A DNA stretch of 41,350 nt from an uncultured Prevotella sp. (GTDB taxonomy: Bacteria; Bacteroidota; Bacteroidia; Bacteroidales; Bacteroidaceae), in NCBI RefSeq assembly GCF_900549175.1, contig NZ_URNN01000004.1, forward strand, positions 1 through 41,350, given 5' to 3'. The notes beneath the pieces are model-generated. The model saw only the letters and a list, made by a program, of their open reading frames with translations. It was not told the origin of the DNA and ran no database searches. Both the position numbers and the translations under genes were made by a program. Positions 23,801 through 32,828 of this stretch are shown here, one piece after another (positions within the stretch are counted from its first letter, which is position 1; each line of letters begins with the position of its first letter).

Positions 23801-26800
23801 TCAGTTAGCCTTGTCACGATACTCCGACGGTGTCATGCCGGTTTCTTTCTTGAAACATTTGCTGAAATACTTGGGGTCGGAGAATCCTACCATATAAGCA
23901 ATTTGCGAGAACGGATAATTGCTCTTGGCGATGAGCTCTTCCGCCCGCTGCATACGTATGTGGCGCACAAAGTCGACAGGTGCCATGCCGACGATGCTCT
24001 TTATCTTGCCATAGAACACCGAACGTCCGAGATTTACGGCAGCAGCCAAATCTTCTATCTTCATGTTCGGGTCGCTGATATGCTCTTCCAGATAACCCAA
24101 AAGGCTCTTCATCATCTCTGTGTCGGCATCGACAATCTGCGGTGTCTCCAATTTGTATGTACGGTTGTCATCGGGCTTTATCTGCTCTACATAGGCCTGC
24201 TGAAGCAGATGGCGCTGACGTATGATATTCCTTACGCGCGACTTCAGATAAATGGCGCTGAAAGGTTTGGTGATGTAATCGTCGATACCGGTCTCGAGCC
24301 CGTGCAGACGGTCTTCGAGTGAAGACTTTGCCGAGAGTACAATGATGGGAATATGGCAAATGTCGTTGTTGCACTTTATCCGGCGCACCATCTCCAGACC
24401 GTTCATCTCCGGCATCATGACATCGGTTATGATGAAATCGGGCATCTCGGTTTCGGCAATCTCCAATCCCCGGCGACCGTTCTCCGCCTGAAGGACATTG
24501 TAGTCTTCATTCAGTATGCAGACAAGGAAATCACGCAGATCTTCATTATCCTCGACAACGAGCAGTTTCCACTCTTTGGGCTGCCGCAAATCGCCTGATG
24601 ACTGGGATTCGGACATTGTATGCGATTCGGGAGCTGGCAGCGAATCGTCAGCAGGAACTAATGGATGTGGATGCTCATACCCGGAATGGGCATTGGCTTC
24701 ATCCGACAACCAATCGTCCTTATCGTTCCGTCCCTTCCTTAAAGTCATTTTACGGTCCATGCTGTACTTCAACATCTTGTTAACAAGTTCGAGCATGTGC
24801 GAGGCGTTGCGCTCCACCATCTCCAGATGTTTGCGTGCCGTGTCTGTAAGGTTACCGCCGTTGAGAATCTCCGTAACGGGTCCGCCTATAAGAGTGAGAG
24901 GGGTGCGCAGCTTGTGACCGATTTCCGTAAAGAAACGTGTCTTCATGTCGTTCAGTTCACGCTCCATCGCCGCTCTTGTCCGAAGGTTGTAAATATATAC
25001 CGCCACACATATCAGACATACGGACAGAAGCACATAGAGGAGTGTGGCCCATCCCGTCTCCCAAAATGTGGGATGGACATTGATGTTGAGTTCTGCCACG
25101 TTATCCACCCAAATACCGTCACTGTTGGTACTCTTCACCAGCAGCTTATGCCGTCCGGCAGGCAAATAGTTGAACGACGCACTGTTGGTCTCTTCCACAT
25201 AGTTCCACTTGTCATCAACACCATCGAGTTTATAGGCATATTTCACAAGATACTTGTCAGAATATTCAAGAGCCGCGAAATAAACGGTAAGATTGCGTCG
25301 GTCGGACGGCACCTCAAGCACCTCCCTGTTGAGAACCGGTTCCATCTCGTTGTCTCCCTGCCAAAGTACACCGGTGAAGATAATGCCCGGTATGTGGTCA
25401 CTCTTTTTAAGTTCATCGGGATTGAAAGTGATGAAACCTCCCCTAACGGCAACCGAAATGACATCTGTGGCATTGTGAACCGGCTTGGCCTCAGACATCT
25501 CCGCATTGTAGCCTATATTGTTAGGTCCATACTGTGACAACACACCGGTGGCAGGGTTGTACTTCTCGATGCTGCCCTCACGTATTATCCACACATCGCC
25601 CTTGTTGTCCTCCACCACCGACTGCACGATATTGTCATCGGTGTGCACATCGGTCAGACTGCCGAACTTCAAATCATCACTGAGTACACCGGCAGAAGTG
25701 AGTTCCAGCACCCCTCCCCCCATGGTTACAACGACAACCTTTCCGTTCCGCGTCACCAGTGTCTGCATGACGTCATTGCCCATCAGGCTCGTTTCGTCTC
25801 CACGAACATGCTGGTTTATATAAAAATGTATCTTGTCAGGACGACTGAAATCGTCTGAGAAACTTACAAGCCCACCGCTTGTAGAGAGTATGACGGATCC
25901 CTTATTGTCGTGTGTAACACGCCGTACCTTCCTTATGTACAAGCTGTCGGGATATTGTTTCATGTCGTTGCGGTAATTGATGAAACGCATCTTTCCGCCA
26001 CTCTCGTCAACAAGATTCAACCCACCGTCAAACGAGGCTATCCATATATGATTGCGATTGTCAATATCAATGTCGTAAATGTCATTATTACTGAGCGAAT
26101 AGATGTCGGCAGCGCTGCTGGTGTAATGCCGGAGCGTCCCATCTCTGTGCAACACATACACGCCGTCACCCTTGGTACCTATCCACACACGGCCCTTGTT
26201 GTCTTCACGAAGCGCGTAGATACGGTTGGCGAAATTCGTCTTGCCCTTCTGCAACGAGCCATCCTTACCGATATATCCCAAAAGGCGGCTGCCGGCGTCA
26301 AACACGGCCAGCTGCCCTTCGTTTGTTCCGGCCCAGGTGTTGCCACGGCTGTCGATAAGCAGAGAACGTACATCCTGGTTTGGCAATACAGGAATGTATT
26401 TGAAATGACGATATCTGAAGTTGACAAGACTTATATCACGTGTGGACGTAAACCAAAGGTTCTTGTCTTTGTCTATGAAGAACTTTTCTATCGTAGGGAG
26501 AAAAGTTTCTGAACCTGTGCCCGATTTCAGCACGTAAGGCACAAGTTTTTGTTCTGCCTCATCATAATAAGAGAATGTGCCGCCGCCCGGCACTGTCCAC
26601 ACCGTACCGTACTTGTCTTCATGAAAGAACGGTTTGTCACTCGTTGTGCTCCTTATGGCATTGTCGGCATTTGACATAAGCCAACGGGGCGAGGCAGCAC
26701 TTCTGTCAATCATTATGACACCGTTGCCTGCCGTATAGGCCCATATACGCTTTTGGGTGTCAACAAATATGTCTGTCACCACTGCAGACGGCTGGACTGG

Positions 26801-27676
26801 CGTCTGAACGGAATGGACATGCGTAGAGTTTCGGGAAATATCATAGCAAACAACACCCGCATCGGTGGCCAGCAGCATCCTCCGGTCATCCATTTTAACC
26901 ATACCATTTATACGTGAAACTCCGGCAGGCATGGCTATCTTCCGTGGCTTGGGACTGTTGGCGTCATAAGCGTAAAAACGTCCGTCATACGATGCGAACA
27001 AGACTGTCTTGCCCAACTGTCCCATGTGCTCAAACGGAACATCGCAGTCAAAATCTCCGTCATACAGCACTACACCGCTGTCACTGAATATCCATTCGCG
27101 GCCGAAATCGTCAAGCTCAGCCTTATTGAAACCGGCACGTTTGCCACCGTATGCCTTGCCATCAAATTTTTCTATGCCTTCGCCATACTTCACCCGGGCA
27201 TCGTCTATGCGGTAATTCGCCCCTCCATTGTTACTGGCCACCCACGTATGGCCGTTAGCCAACGAATAGACATTGCGCACAAAGATATCGTCGTTGAACT
27301 TTTCCTTTATTATCTCACTGACATTGATGTAGCGGCATTGGCGCGTATCCAACAGATAGACGTTACGGTCGTAGGTGCAACACCAGATGTCGCCTGTTGC
27401 GCTCGGCTTTACGAGAAACATCCTGTTGGTGGTGAGCACATCGTTTGCTCCGGGCCGGTTGCGGAATGTGGTGAAACGGTAACCGTCATAACAGCAAAGC
27501 CCGTTCCATGTAGAGAACCATATCAAGCCGTTATCTGTCTGTATGATACGTGATATATTACTTGCAGGGAGTCCGTCTCTCAAAGTGAAATTGCGGACAT
27601 CGCAATAAGGTTGTGCCACACCCCGTGCAGCAATCATCAACCAAACCGTAAGCAATATTAATATCCTATTTTTCAT
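23801..27676 (-). CDS. Hybrid two-component-type regulator lacking the ATPase domain
   Basis: A 1291-residue membrane protein of the HTCS class that usually controls PULs. In order: a signal peptide (about 1-22), a two-bladed propeller sensor made of reg_prop repeats (first NGLIWFSTWNGLCCYDG), a Y_Y_Y domain (about 780-870), a membrane helix (about 875-896), a HisKA helix pair (about 904-973), a receiver domain (1036-1155; D1085 in IITDVMMPE, K in TKPF), and an AraC-type DNA-binding domain at the end (FSQIAYMVGFSDPKYFSKCF). The H box reads FFTEIGHKLRTPLTL with H921-K922, not H-E. Between HisKA and the receiver only about 62 polar residues remain. No N, G1, F or G2 box of a HATPase_c domain is visible. 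The open frame is intact. It probably regulates the neighbouring PUL. Confidence 0.93.
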   Translation of the reverse strand: MKNRILILLTVWLMIAARGVAQPYCDVRNFTLRDGLPASNISRIIQTDNGLIWFSTWNGLCCYDGYRFTTFRNRPGANDVLTTNRMFLVKPSATGDIWCCTYDRNVYLLDTRQCRYINVSEIIKEKFNDDIFVRNVYSLANGHTWVASNNGGANYRIDDARVKYGEGIEKFDGKAYGGKRAGFNKAELDDFGREWIFSDSGVVLYDGDFDCDVPFEHMGQLGKTVLFASYDGRFYAYDANSPKPRKIAMPAGVSRINGMVKMDDRRMLLATDAGVVCYDISRNSTHVHSVQTPVQPSAVVTDIFVDTQKRIWAYTAGNGVIMIDRSAASPRWLMSNADNAIRSTTSDKPFFHEDKYGTVWTVPGGGTFSYYDEAEQKLVPYVLKSGTGSETFLPTIEKFFIDKDKNLWFTSTRDISLVNFRYRHFKYIPVLPNQDVRSLLIDSRGNTWAGTNEGQLAVFDAGSRLLGYIGKDGSLQKGKTNFANRIYALREDNKGRVWIGTKGDGVYVLHRDGTLRHYTSSAADIYSLSNNDIYDIDIDNRNHIWIASFDGGLNLVDESGGKMRFINYRNDMKQYPDSLYIRKVRRVTHDNKGSVILSTSGGLVSFSDDFSRPDKIHFYINQHVRGDETSLMGNDVMQTLVTRNGKVVVVTMGGGVLELTSAGVLSDDLKFGSLTDVHTDDNIVQSVVEDNKGDVWIIREGSIEKYNPATGVLSQYGPNNIGYNAEMSEAKPVHNATDVISVAVRGGFITFNPDELKKSDHIPGIIFTGVLWQGDNEMEPVLNREVLEVPSDRRNLTVYFAALEYSDKYLVKYAYKLDGVDDKWNYVEETNSASFNYLPAGRHKLLVKSTNSDGIWVDNVAELNINVHPTFWETGWATLLYVLLSVCLICVAVYIYNLRTRAAMERELNDMKTRFFTEIGHKLRTPLTLIGGPVTEILNGGNLTDTARKHLEMVERNASHMLELVNKMLKYSMDRKMTLRKGRNDKDDWLSDEANAHSGYEHPHPLVPADDSLPAPESHTMSESQSSGDLRQPKEWKLLVVEDNEDLRDFLVCILNEDYNVLQAENGRRGLEIAETEMPDFIITDVMMPEMNGLEMVRRIKCNNDICHIPIIVLSAKSSLEDRLHGLETGIDDYITKPFSAIYLKSRVRNIIRQRHLLQQAYVEQIKPDDNRTYKLETPQIVDADTEMMKSLLGYLEEHISDPNMKIEDLAAAVNLGRSVFYGKIKSIVGMAPVDFVRHIRMQRAEELIAKSNYPFSQIAYMVGFSDPKYFSKCFKKETGMTPSEYRDKAN

Positions 27677-27704
27677 AAATATGGCGATTCAAATAATATA
27701 TCGA

Positions 27705-27712
27705 CAAAATTA
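27705..27712 (-). promoter_or_regulatory. Putative -7 box for the hybrid regulator
   Basis: TAATTTTG on the minus strand, about 30 bases ahead of the start codon. No convincing TTTG is found at -33. The direct repeats at 27721-27770 lie exactly where upstream control sites would be. Confidence 0.4.
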
Positions 27713-27720
27713 ATAAAAAA

Positions 27721-27770
27721 ATAATGAATAACAGGTGTCGATTGATAAAATAATAACGAATAACAGGTGT
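27721..27770. promoter_or_regulatory. Paired direct repeats upstream of the hybrid regulator
   Basis: ATAATGAATAACAGGTGT (27721-27738) and ATAACGAATAACAGGTGT (27753-27770) differ at one base and are 32 bases apart, close to three helical turns. They lie about 45 and 77 bases upstream of the regulator start, just behind its putative -7 box. They are candidates for protein-binding direct repeats, such as autoregulation by the AraC-type domain. This is inference. Confidence 0.45.
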
Positions 27771-27777
27771 TGGACAA

Positions 27778-27816
27778 TAAAAAAACGTGGAGACAGGCAT
27801 TCACGCCTGACTCCAC
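27778..27816 (-). terminator. Intrinsic terminator of the glycogen operon
   Basis: Stem arms GTGGAGACAGGC (27787-27798) and GCCTGACTCCAC (27805-27816) have one mismatch. On the minus strand they are followed by a T-run (complement of the A-run at 27779-27785). It lies 65 bases after the GH57-like stop codon. Confidence 0.7.
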
Positions 27817-27880
27817 ATTACATTATATTTCCAAAAACCAGCCGGGTCTTGTCAGACCTCATGACAGAGTTTCGGCCTTA

Positions 27881-29275
27881 TCACTTGCTTTCGGCTTTTG
27901 TAGTTTTGGCCTTGGCCGCCGGCTTCTTTGTGGCTGTTTTCTTTGCCGGCTTCTCAGTCTTCTGCTTTTCTTCTTCTTTCTCCATCTTCTCCAACTTAGT
28001 CTTCAGACGGCTGATTTCCTTGTCTTTCATCTCAATCTCGTCACCCTGATTCTTAATGGTGGTGAGCAGACTGTTGAGCTCTTCGTTGTCTATTTCCTCT
28101 GGATAAAGACTGTTCACACGGTTGATGAAGTCGCCGAGAATATTCATGTAGTTGGTGAAAGCGTCGAACGGGTCGCTGTAGATACCACGGTCCAATCCCA
28201 CGTTTGAAGGCTTGGTGGTCATGAACCGGAAATTGTTGCTTGCCTGCAGGTAGTCCCAATCCTGATTTACACGCGGGTCGTTGGCTATGCGCACACGGTC
28301 GGCCACACTGTAGAGTTTGTTGAACGCCTCACGCTGCATGGCATTTCCCAACCAGCAGCTGACATCGCGCTCCTCGTCTACCCATGACAATGTGTCGGGA
28401 ACATCGAGGGCACCGACACTGTGTGTCATCTTGCATATCTCCGTAGGAGTGGAGAAGATTATGCCTTTCTCCTTTGCACATGCAGGCAGGGCCTTTATGA
28501 ATTCAAGAATGTTTGATGACAGCGGCTGTGCAATACCGAGAGCGGAAAGCTCCATGAAGATGTTGATAATCTGCTCGTTCTCCGGCAGTGATGCAATGCG
28601 GTTGATATAGGTATCGGCGAAAAGCGGATAGCCGGGCCAATCGCTGTTGGAAAAACGCAAAGAGATGTCATCACTGAAATCAACGTCACGCAACAGCAAC
28701 TTGAGGTCGGGGGCTATGTTACAGTTGTAGACATAGTGGGGCGATTTCCAGCCGAGCACATGCTTGGCACCCTCGGTAAGCATGCCCTTGAAGCCCATGG
28801 CAGCCACCTGCCCGCCGATATCGTCACTGTAGATGAGCGACGAGTTGCGCAATACGGTAGGTTTCTTGCCGAAATATTCTTCAATCTTCTCACACTGCTT
28901 CCTTACATCGGCGGCAAAAGTCTCTTCGTTGGCCAACGAAGACAAACCGTGAGAATAAGGCTCTGCCAAAAACTCCACACAACCGGTCTCGTTGAGCTTC
29001 TGCAATTTCTCGAGAACCTGAGGTGCGTGCATTTCCAACTGCTCAATACCCACACCCGAGAGGGAGAACGCCACTTTGAAGTAGTTGCCATTGGCTTTTA
29101 TCATCTCCTCCAGAGCATTGAGTGCCGGCATATACGAGTGCTCGGCAATGTTACAGATGCTACGCTCATTCTCGTAGTCATCATAGTAATAATGGTCGGT
29201 ACCGATATCGAAGAAACGGTATCTCTTGAGATGGGTTATCTGGTGTATCTCAAAATATAAACAAATTGTTTTCAT
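27881..29275 (-). CDS. GH57 alpha-amylase-like protein, apparently without catalytic residues
   Basis: A 464-residue intracellular protein with the GH57 fold (LKRYRFFDIGTDHYYYDD, GCVEFLAEPYSHGLSSL, MLTEGAKHVLGWKSPHYVY). Three of the conserved GH57 regions are altered. Region 1 reads FEIHQITHLKRY rather than a HQP type. The region expected to read RNTELIYSD reads RNSSLIYSD, so S146 replaces the nucleophile Glu. The region expected to read MDYETFG reads MELSALG, so E242 replaces the acid/base Asp. Residues about 395-440 form a coiled coil, and the tail is a Lys/Ala-rich, histone-H1-like sequence (AKKTATKKPAAKAKTT). It is last in an operon with a GT4 enzyme and a debranching enzyme. It may bind or organise glycogen rather than cut it (inference). 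Confidence 0.9.
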   Translation of the reverse strand: MKTICLYFEIHQITHLKRYRFFDIGTDHYYYDDYENERSICNIAEHSYMPALNALEEMIKANGNYFKVAFSLSGVGIEQLEMHAPQVLEKLQKLNETGCVEFLAEPYSHGLSSLANEETFAADVRKQCEKIEEYFGKKPTVLRNSSLIYSDDIGGQVAAMGFKGMLTEGAKHVLGWKSPHYVYNCNIAPDLKLLLRDVDFSDDISLRFSNSDWPGYPLFADTYINRIASLPENEQIINIFMELSALGIAQPLSSNILEFIKALPACAKEKGIIFSTPTEICKMTHSVGALDVPDTLSWVDEERDVSCWLGNAMQREAFNKLYSVADRVRIANDPRVNQDWDYLQASNNFRFMTTKPSNVGLDRGIYSDPFDAFTNYMNILGDFINRVNSLYPEEIDNEELNSLLTTIKNQGDEIEMKDKEISRLKTKLEKMEKEEEKQKTEKPAKKTATKKPAAKAKTTKAESK

Positions 29276-29342
29276 TGTCGTTTGATTTTTTTGTTGTTTT
29301 AATGGACTGATCGGACATCACAAGTCTTATCCGACTATCGAA

Positions 29343-30611
29343 CTATCTCCATCCGAGCGTACGCTCATACAGCTCACGAATCCAAAGACCTACTTTCTCC
29401 CATGTAATCTGGTCTACCTCGCGTTTGCCCTCTTCCTTCAGATAATTGAACAGGCTGTCGTTGGCGCAGATGGAATAAATGGCGTCGGCCATGGCATGGA
29501 TGTCCCAATAGTCTACCTTGATGCAATTATTCAGTATCTCCGCACATCCGCTCTGCTTGGATATGATGGACGGCGTGCCGCACTGCATGGCTTCCAATGG
29601 CGAAATGCCGAACGGTTCGCTCACAGAAGGCATCACATAAACATCCGAGTCTTTCAGACATTCGTAAACCTGCTTGCCTCGCATGAAACCCGGGAAGTGG
29701 AAACGGTCGGCTATGCCACGTTCTGCCGCAAGCTGAATCATGGCGTTCATCATATCGCCGGAACCGGCCATACAGAACCGGACATTGCGTGTACGGTGAA
29801 GCACCATACTGGCAGCCTCAACGAAATACTCCGGTCCTTTCTGCATGGTGATTCGTCCGAGGAACGTCACCACCTTGTCCTTGCCGGTATGGTCAGGACG
29901 CGGTATATCATCATACTCCTGCTTAAGCGGATATACGGCATTGTGAACAGTGAAGCACTTGCGCGGATCCTGATGATACTGATGGATGACCGTCTGCCGG
30001 GTGAGTTCGCTCACGCACATTATACAGTCGGCATTGTCCATACCGTTCTTCTCGATAGAATATACCGTGGGGTTGACCTTGCCGCGGCTGCGGTCAAAAT
30101 CGGTGGCATGAACGTGTATGCACAGAGGTTTGCCGCTCACCATCTTGGCATGTATGCCGGCAGGATAGGTGAGCCAGTCGTGTGCATGTATGATGTCGAA
30201 ATCTTCTGTGCGGGCCACGACACCGGCTATTATGGAATAGTTGTTGATCTCCTCATGCAGATTCGACGGATAGCCTCCGGCAAACTCCATACATCCGAGA
30301 TCGTTGACGTGCATATAATTGAAATCGGCATATATGTGGTCACGCAACTTATAATAGTAATCGGGGTTCATGATGTGTCCGACACGGTTCTTCACATATT
30401 CGTAATCCACATCACGCCAGGCAATGGGCACAGAGTTCATGGCCACAATATTGGCAGCCCTCCTGTCTTCGTCGCCCCACGGTTTGGGCAGACACAATGT
30501 TATGTCAAGGTCGCCCTGTGCGTGGAGACCTTCAGTTATTCCGTAATTAGCGGTAGCAAGTCCACCATATACATGAGGAGGATACTCCCAACCAAACATT
30601 AATACTTTCAT
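29343..30611 (-). CDS. GT4-family glycosyltransferase (glycogen/starch synthase-like)
   Basis: A 422-residue GT-B enzyme that would extend alpha-glucan chains from a nucleotide sugar. The N-terminal glycine-rich loop is FGWEYPPHVYGGLATANYG. IIHAHDWLTYPAGI is the middle motif seen in glycogen-synthase-like GT4 enzymes. The C-terminal donor-binding half has VTFLGRITMQKGPEYFVEAA and the E-x7-E type motif in PSVSEPFGISPLEAMQCGTP. No signal peptide is visible, so it is cytoplasmic. It starts 15 bases after the debranching enzyme stop and is followed after 67 bases by the GH57-like gene. The three genes form one glycogen-metabolism unit. Confidence 0.93.
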   Translation of the reverse strand: MKVLMFGWEYPPHVYGGLATANYGITEGLHAQGDLDITLCLPKPWGDEDRRAANIVAMNSVPIAWRDVDYEYVKNRVGHIMNPDYYYKLRDHIYADFNYMHVNDLGCMEFAGGYPSNLHEEINNYSIIAGVVARTEDFDIIHAHDWLTYPAGIHAKMVSGKPLCIHVHATDFDRSRGKVNPTVYSIEKNGMDNADCIMCVSELTRQTVIHQYHQDPRKCFTVHNAVYPLKQEYDDIPRPDHTGKDKVVTFLGRITMQKGPEYFVEAASMVLHRTRNVRFCMAGSGDMMNAMIQLAAERGIADRFHFPGFMRGKQVYECLKDSDVYVMPSVSEPFGISPLEAMQCGTPSIISKQSGCAEILNNCIKVDYWDIHAMADAIYSICANDSLFNYLKEEGKREVDQITWEKVGLWIRELYERTLGWR

Positions 30612-30626
30612 TGTCTTGTCCTCCTC

Positions 30627-32576
30627 TTATTTCTGATATGTATATTTTTCCAATAGTTTCAGAGTACGCAGAATCTCGGCAACATTCATTGCAAACGACA
30701 TGCCGCCACGTCCATGGAACGGCGGATTGCCGTCGAAAAGTTCGGAGATGGTTCCAAGGGCATGATAGTTCATCTCGTCTTCATACCCCACCATCTGCCG
30801 CTCTATGAAGCGAAGGCGCGTACGCTTGTAGAGTTTCAGACAAGCCTCCATATAGAAACCACCGAGCCATGGCCATGCCGTACCCTGGTGGTAAGCATAG
30901 TCGCGCTGTGTCTGCGGACCTACATACATAGGATTGTAGCCGCCGCTCTTCGGTGACAGCGAGCGTAATCCCTTGGGGGTAAGCAGCTCACGCGTGCAGA
31001 CATCAAGCACGCTCTTCTTCTGCTCCTGATTGAGCGGAGAATAATCGAATGCCACGGCAAATATCATATTGGGGCGAACGCTCCAGTCCATCATGTAACC
31101 ATCGACATAATCGAGCAGATAACCATATTCGTTGAGGAACGTCTTCACAAACGACTCCTTGCAGAGTTCGGCACGCTCTTCCAAGTCGGCGGAAATGTCT
31201 GCGTCGCCGGCCTCCTGAGCCAAAGCGGCACAGAACTTGACGGCATTGTACCACAGAGCATTAAACTCGACAATATATCCGGTACGCGGCACCACAGGAC
31301 GGCCGTTGGCCGTAGAGTTCATCCACGTTACAGCCTTGTCGCGGCCGTTGGTGTACAGCAGTCCGTTGTCATCAAGACGCAGATTGGGGTGCCCGCCTTC
31401 TATAATGTAGTTGATGATGTCCTGCAACAGTTTGCCGTACATCTCGATGCACTTGCCGTTGCCGGCCTGCTTGGCATACTGCTGTATGGCCCATACTGCC
31501 CACAGTGGCACGTCGGGCTGCTCTATTTCATATAATTTCACGGTAAGGGGCTTCTCTTCCATAAACTCGCGGAGTCCTTTCTCGGCCGTCTTCATCACGA
31601 GTTCGAAATAGTCTTGCTCGTCGATGGCCAATGTAAGTCCCGGAAGAGAAACAAAAGTGTCACGGGCACGGCTCTTGAACCACGGATAACCGGACAGCAG
31701 ATACCGGTCATCGTTCTTCTCATGCTTGTGGAACTGGTGTGCCGCATTTACCAGACAGTGGAAGAAGTTGTCACGAGGCGCACGCTCGTCCACCTCTTCA
31801 TCAAAGAGTTTCTTCAGGCCGCCGGTACGTGAGGGCGATGTTGATGCTGCGAAAACAATGCTCTCGCCTTTCTTGATAGGCATCTCAAAATAGCCCGGCA
31901 CATACAAGTCCTCATTCGAGGCATAGCCGCGTTCCTGCTCCTTGGGATATTCCACGCCACGATACCAGTCGGGCTGGAATATGAACTCGTTCTTCTTACT
32001 GAACTGCATGTAAAGGTCAGGGTAACCGGCATACATACACGTACGTATTCCATTGTCAATCAGATGATACTCCCGACTGGCCGTGGAATTTTCATGTGTA
32101 AACTGCCGTACGCTGCGGAACGCAAGGAACGGACGGAAACGGAGTGTTGTAGCCGAATGGGCGTCAACAAGAGTGTAACGAATCAAGATGCGGTCTTCAT
32201 AATGCTGAAACACCACTTCTTTCTTCAACAAGACTCCACCGACACGGTAGAGTGTGGTAGGCACCTTGTCGCAGTCAAATTCGCGAATATACTTATGCCC
32301 TTTAGGACTGTAGTTGTTGCCCTGATACTTGTGAAGACCGAGATTGAACTCGGCTCCATGCTGAATGACAGTCACGTCAAGCGATGAAAGCAAGACATGA
32401 TTCTCATCATCAATTTCAGGGACAGGAACAACAAGCAGACCATGATATTTGCGCGTATTGCAATCTGCCAACGTAGAGCAGGAATATGCGCCCGAGCGGT
32501 TTGTACGTAGCAATTCACGACGGAGTGACTCCTCCAGGTTGGTCATTACTGCTTTTTCAAATCGTAAATAACTCAT
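30627..32576 (-). CDS. Glycogen debranching enzyme (amylo-alpha-1,6-glucosidase type)
   Basis: A 649-residue cytoplasmic enzyme. The N-terminal GDE_N domain (about 15-240) has RTNRSGAYSCSTLADCNTRK and YHGLLVVPVPE. The C-terminal (alpha/alpha) six-helix domain of the GDE_C/GH133 type (about 275-640) has LLSGYPWFKSRARDTFVSLP, LRLDDNGLLYTNGRDKAVTW, and QRDYAYHQGTAWPWLGGFYME near the end (first part QRDYAYHQGTAWPWLGG). It would remove alpha-1,6 branches from glycogen. First gene of the operon; a promoter match lies at 32671-32701. Length and motifs are normal. Confidence 0.94.
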   Translation of the reverse strand: MSYLRFEKAVMTNLEESLRRELLRTNRSGAYSCSTLADCNTRKYHGLLVVPVPEIDDENHVLLSSLDVTVIQHGAEFNLGLHKYQGNNYSPKGHKYIREFDCDKVPTTLYRVGGVLLKKEVVFQHYEDRILIRYTLVDAHSATTLRFRPFLAFRSVRQFTHENSTASREYHLIDNGIRTCMYAGYPDLYMQFSKKNEFIFQPDWYRGVEYPKEQERGYASNEDLYVPGYFEMPIKKGESIVFAASTSPSRTGGLKKLFDEEVDERAPRDNFFHCLVNAAHQFHKHEKNDDRYLLSGYPWFKSRARDTFVSLPGLTLAIDEQDYFELVMKTAEKGLREFMEEKPLTVKLYEIEQPDVPLWAVWAIQQYAKQAGNGKCIEMYGKLLQDIINYIIEGGHPNLRLDDNGLLYTNGRDKAVTWMNSTANGRPVVPRTGYIVEFNALWYNAVKFCAALAQEAGDADISADLEERAELCKESFVKTFLNEYGYLLDYVDGYMMDWSVRPNMIFAVAFDYSPLNQEQKKSVLDVCTRELLTPKGLRSLSPKSGGYNPMYVGPQTQRDYAYHQGTAWPWLGGFYMEACLKLYKRTRLRFIERQMVGYEDEMNYHALGTISELFDGNPPFHGRGGMSFAMNVAEILRTLKLLEKYTYQK

Positions 32577-32670
32577 AGTTCCTATTTTAAGGTTTTTGAT
32601 TCATTAGTTGCATTTTTTTTCTTAAGGTAAGCCAGACCGCCTGATTAAGGGTAATCCGGCAAATGATTTC

Positions 32671-32701
32671 CAAAGTTAGGAAAATTCGGGCTTATAACAA
32701 A
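32671..32701 (-). promoter_or_regulatory. Promoter of the debranching-enzyme operon
   Basis: On the minus strand TTTG (32698-32701), 19 bases, then TAACTTTG (32671-32678), about 95 bases before the start codon. Good consensus match. The leader between promoter and start is A/T-rich. The adjacent Crp/Fnr-type gene is divergent, so the two share this control region. Confidence 0.65.
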
Positions 32702-32793
32702 ATAAATAGAGAAAATTTTGATAAAAAAAGATATTTTTTATGATTGTGGAATATATTTTATCTGGAAAACAAGGGAATTTAAACCAAAATTCG

Positions 32794-32801
32794 TAATTTT
32801 G
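32794..32801 (+). promoter_or_regulatory. Putative -7 box for the Crp/Fnr-type gene
   Basis: TAATTTTG, 27 bases ahead of the start codon, matches TAnnTTTG. No clear -33 element. Confidence 0.4.
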
Positions 32802-32828
32802 CAAAGATAACAATCATAAAAAAGTTGA

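Noticed and set aside
23801..27676. Frameshift or pseudogene explanation for the missing ATPase domain
   Set aside because: The reading frame is continuous from signal peptide to AraC-type domain, and the receiver and DNA-binding motifs are well kept. Decay would be expected to damage them too. An in-frame assembly deletion cannot be excluded from sequence alone.
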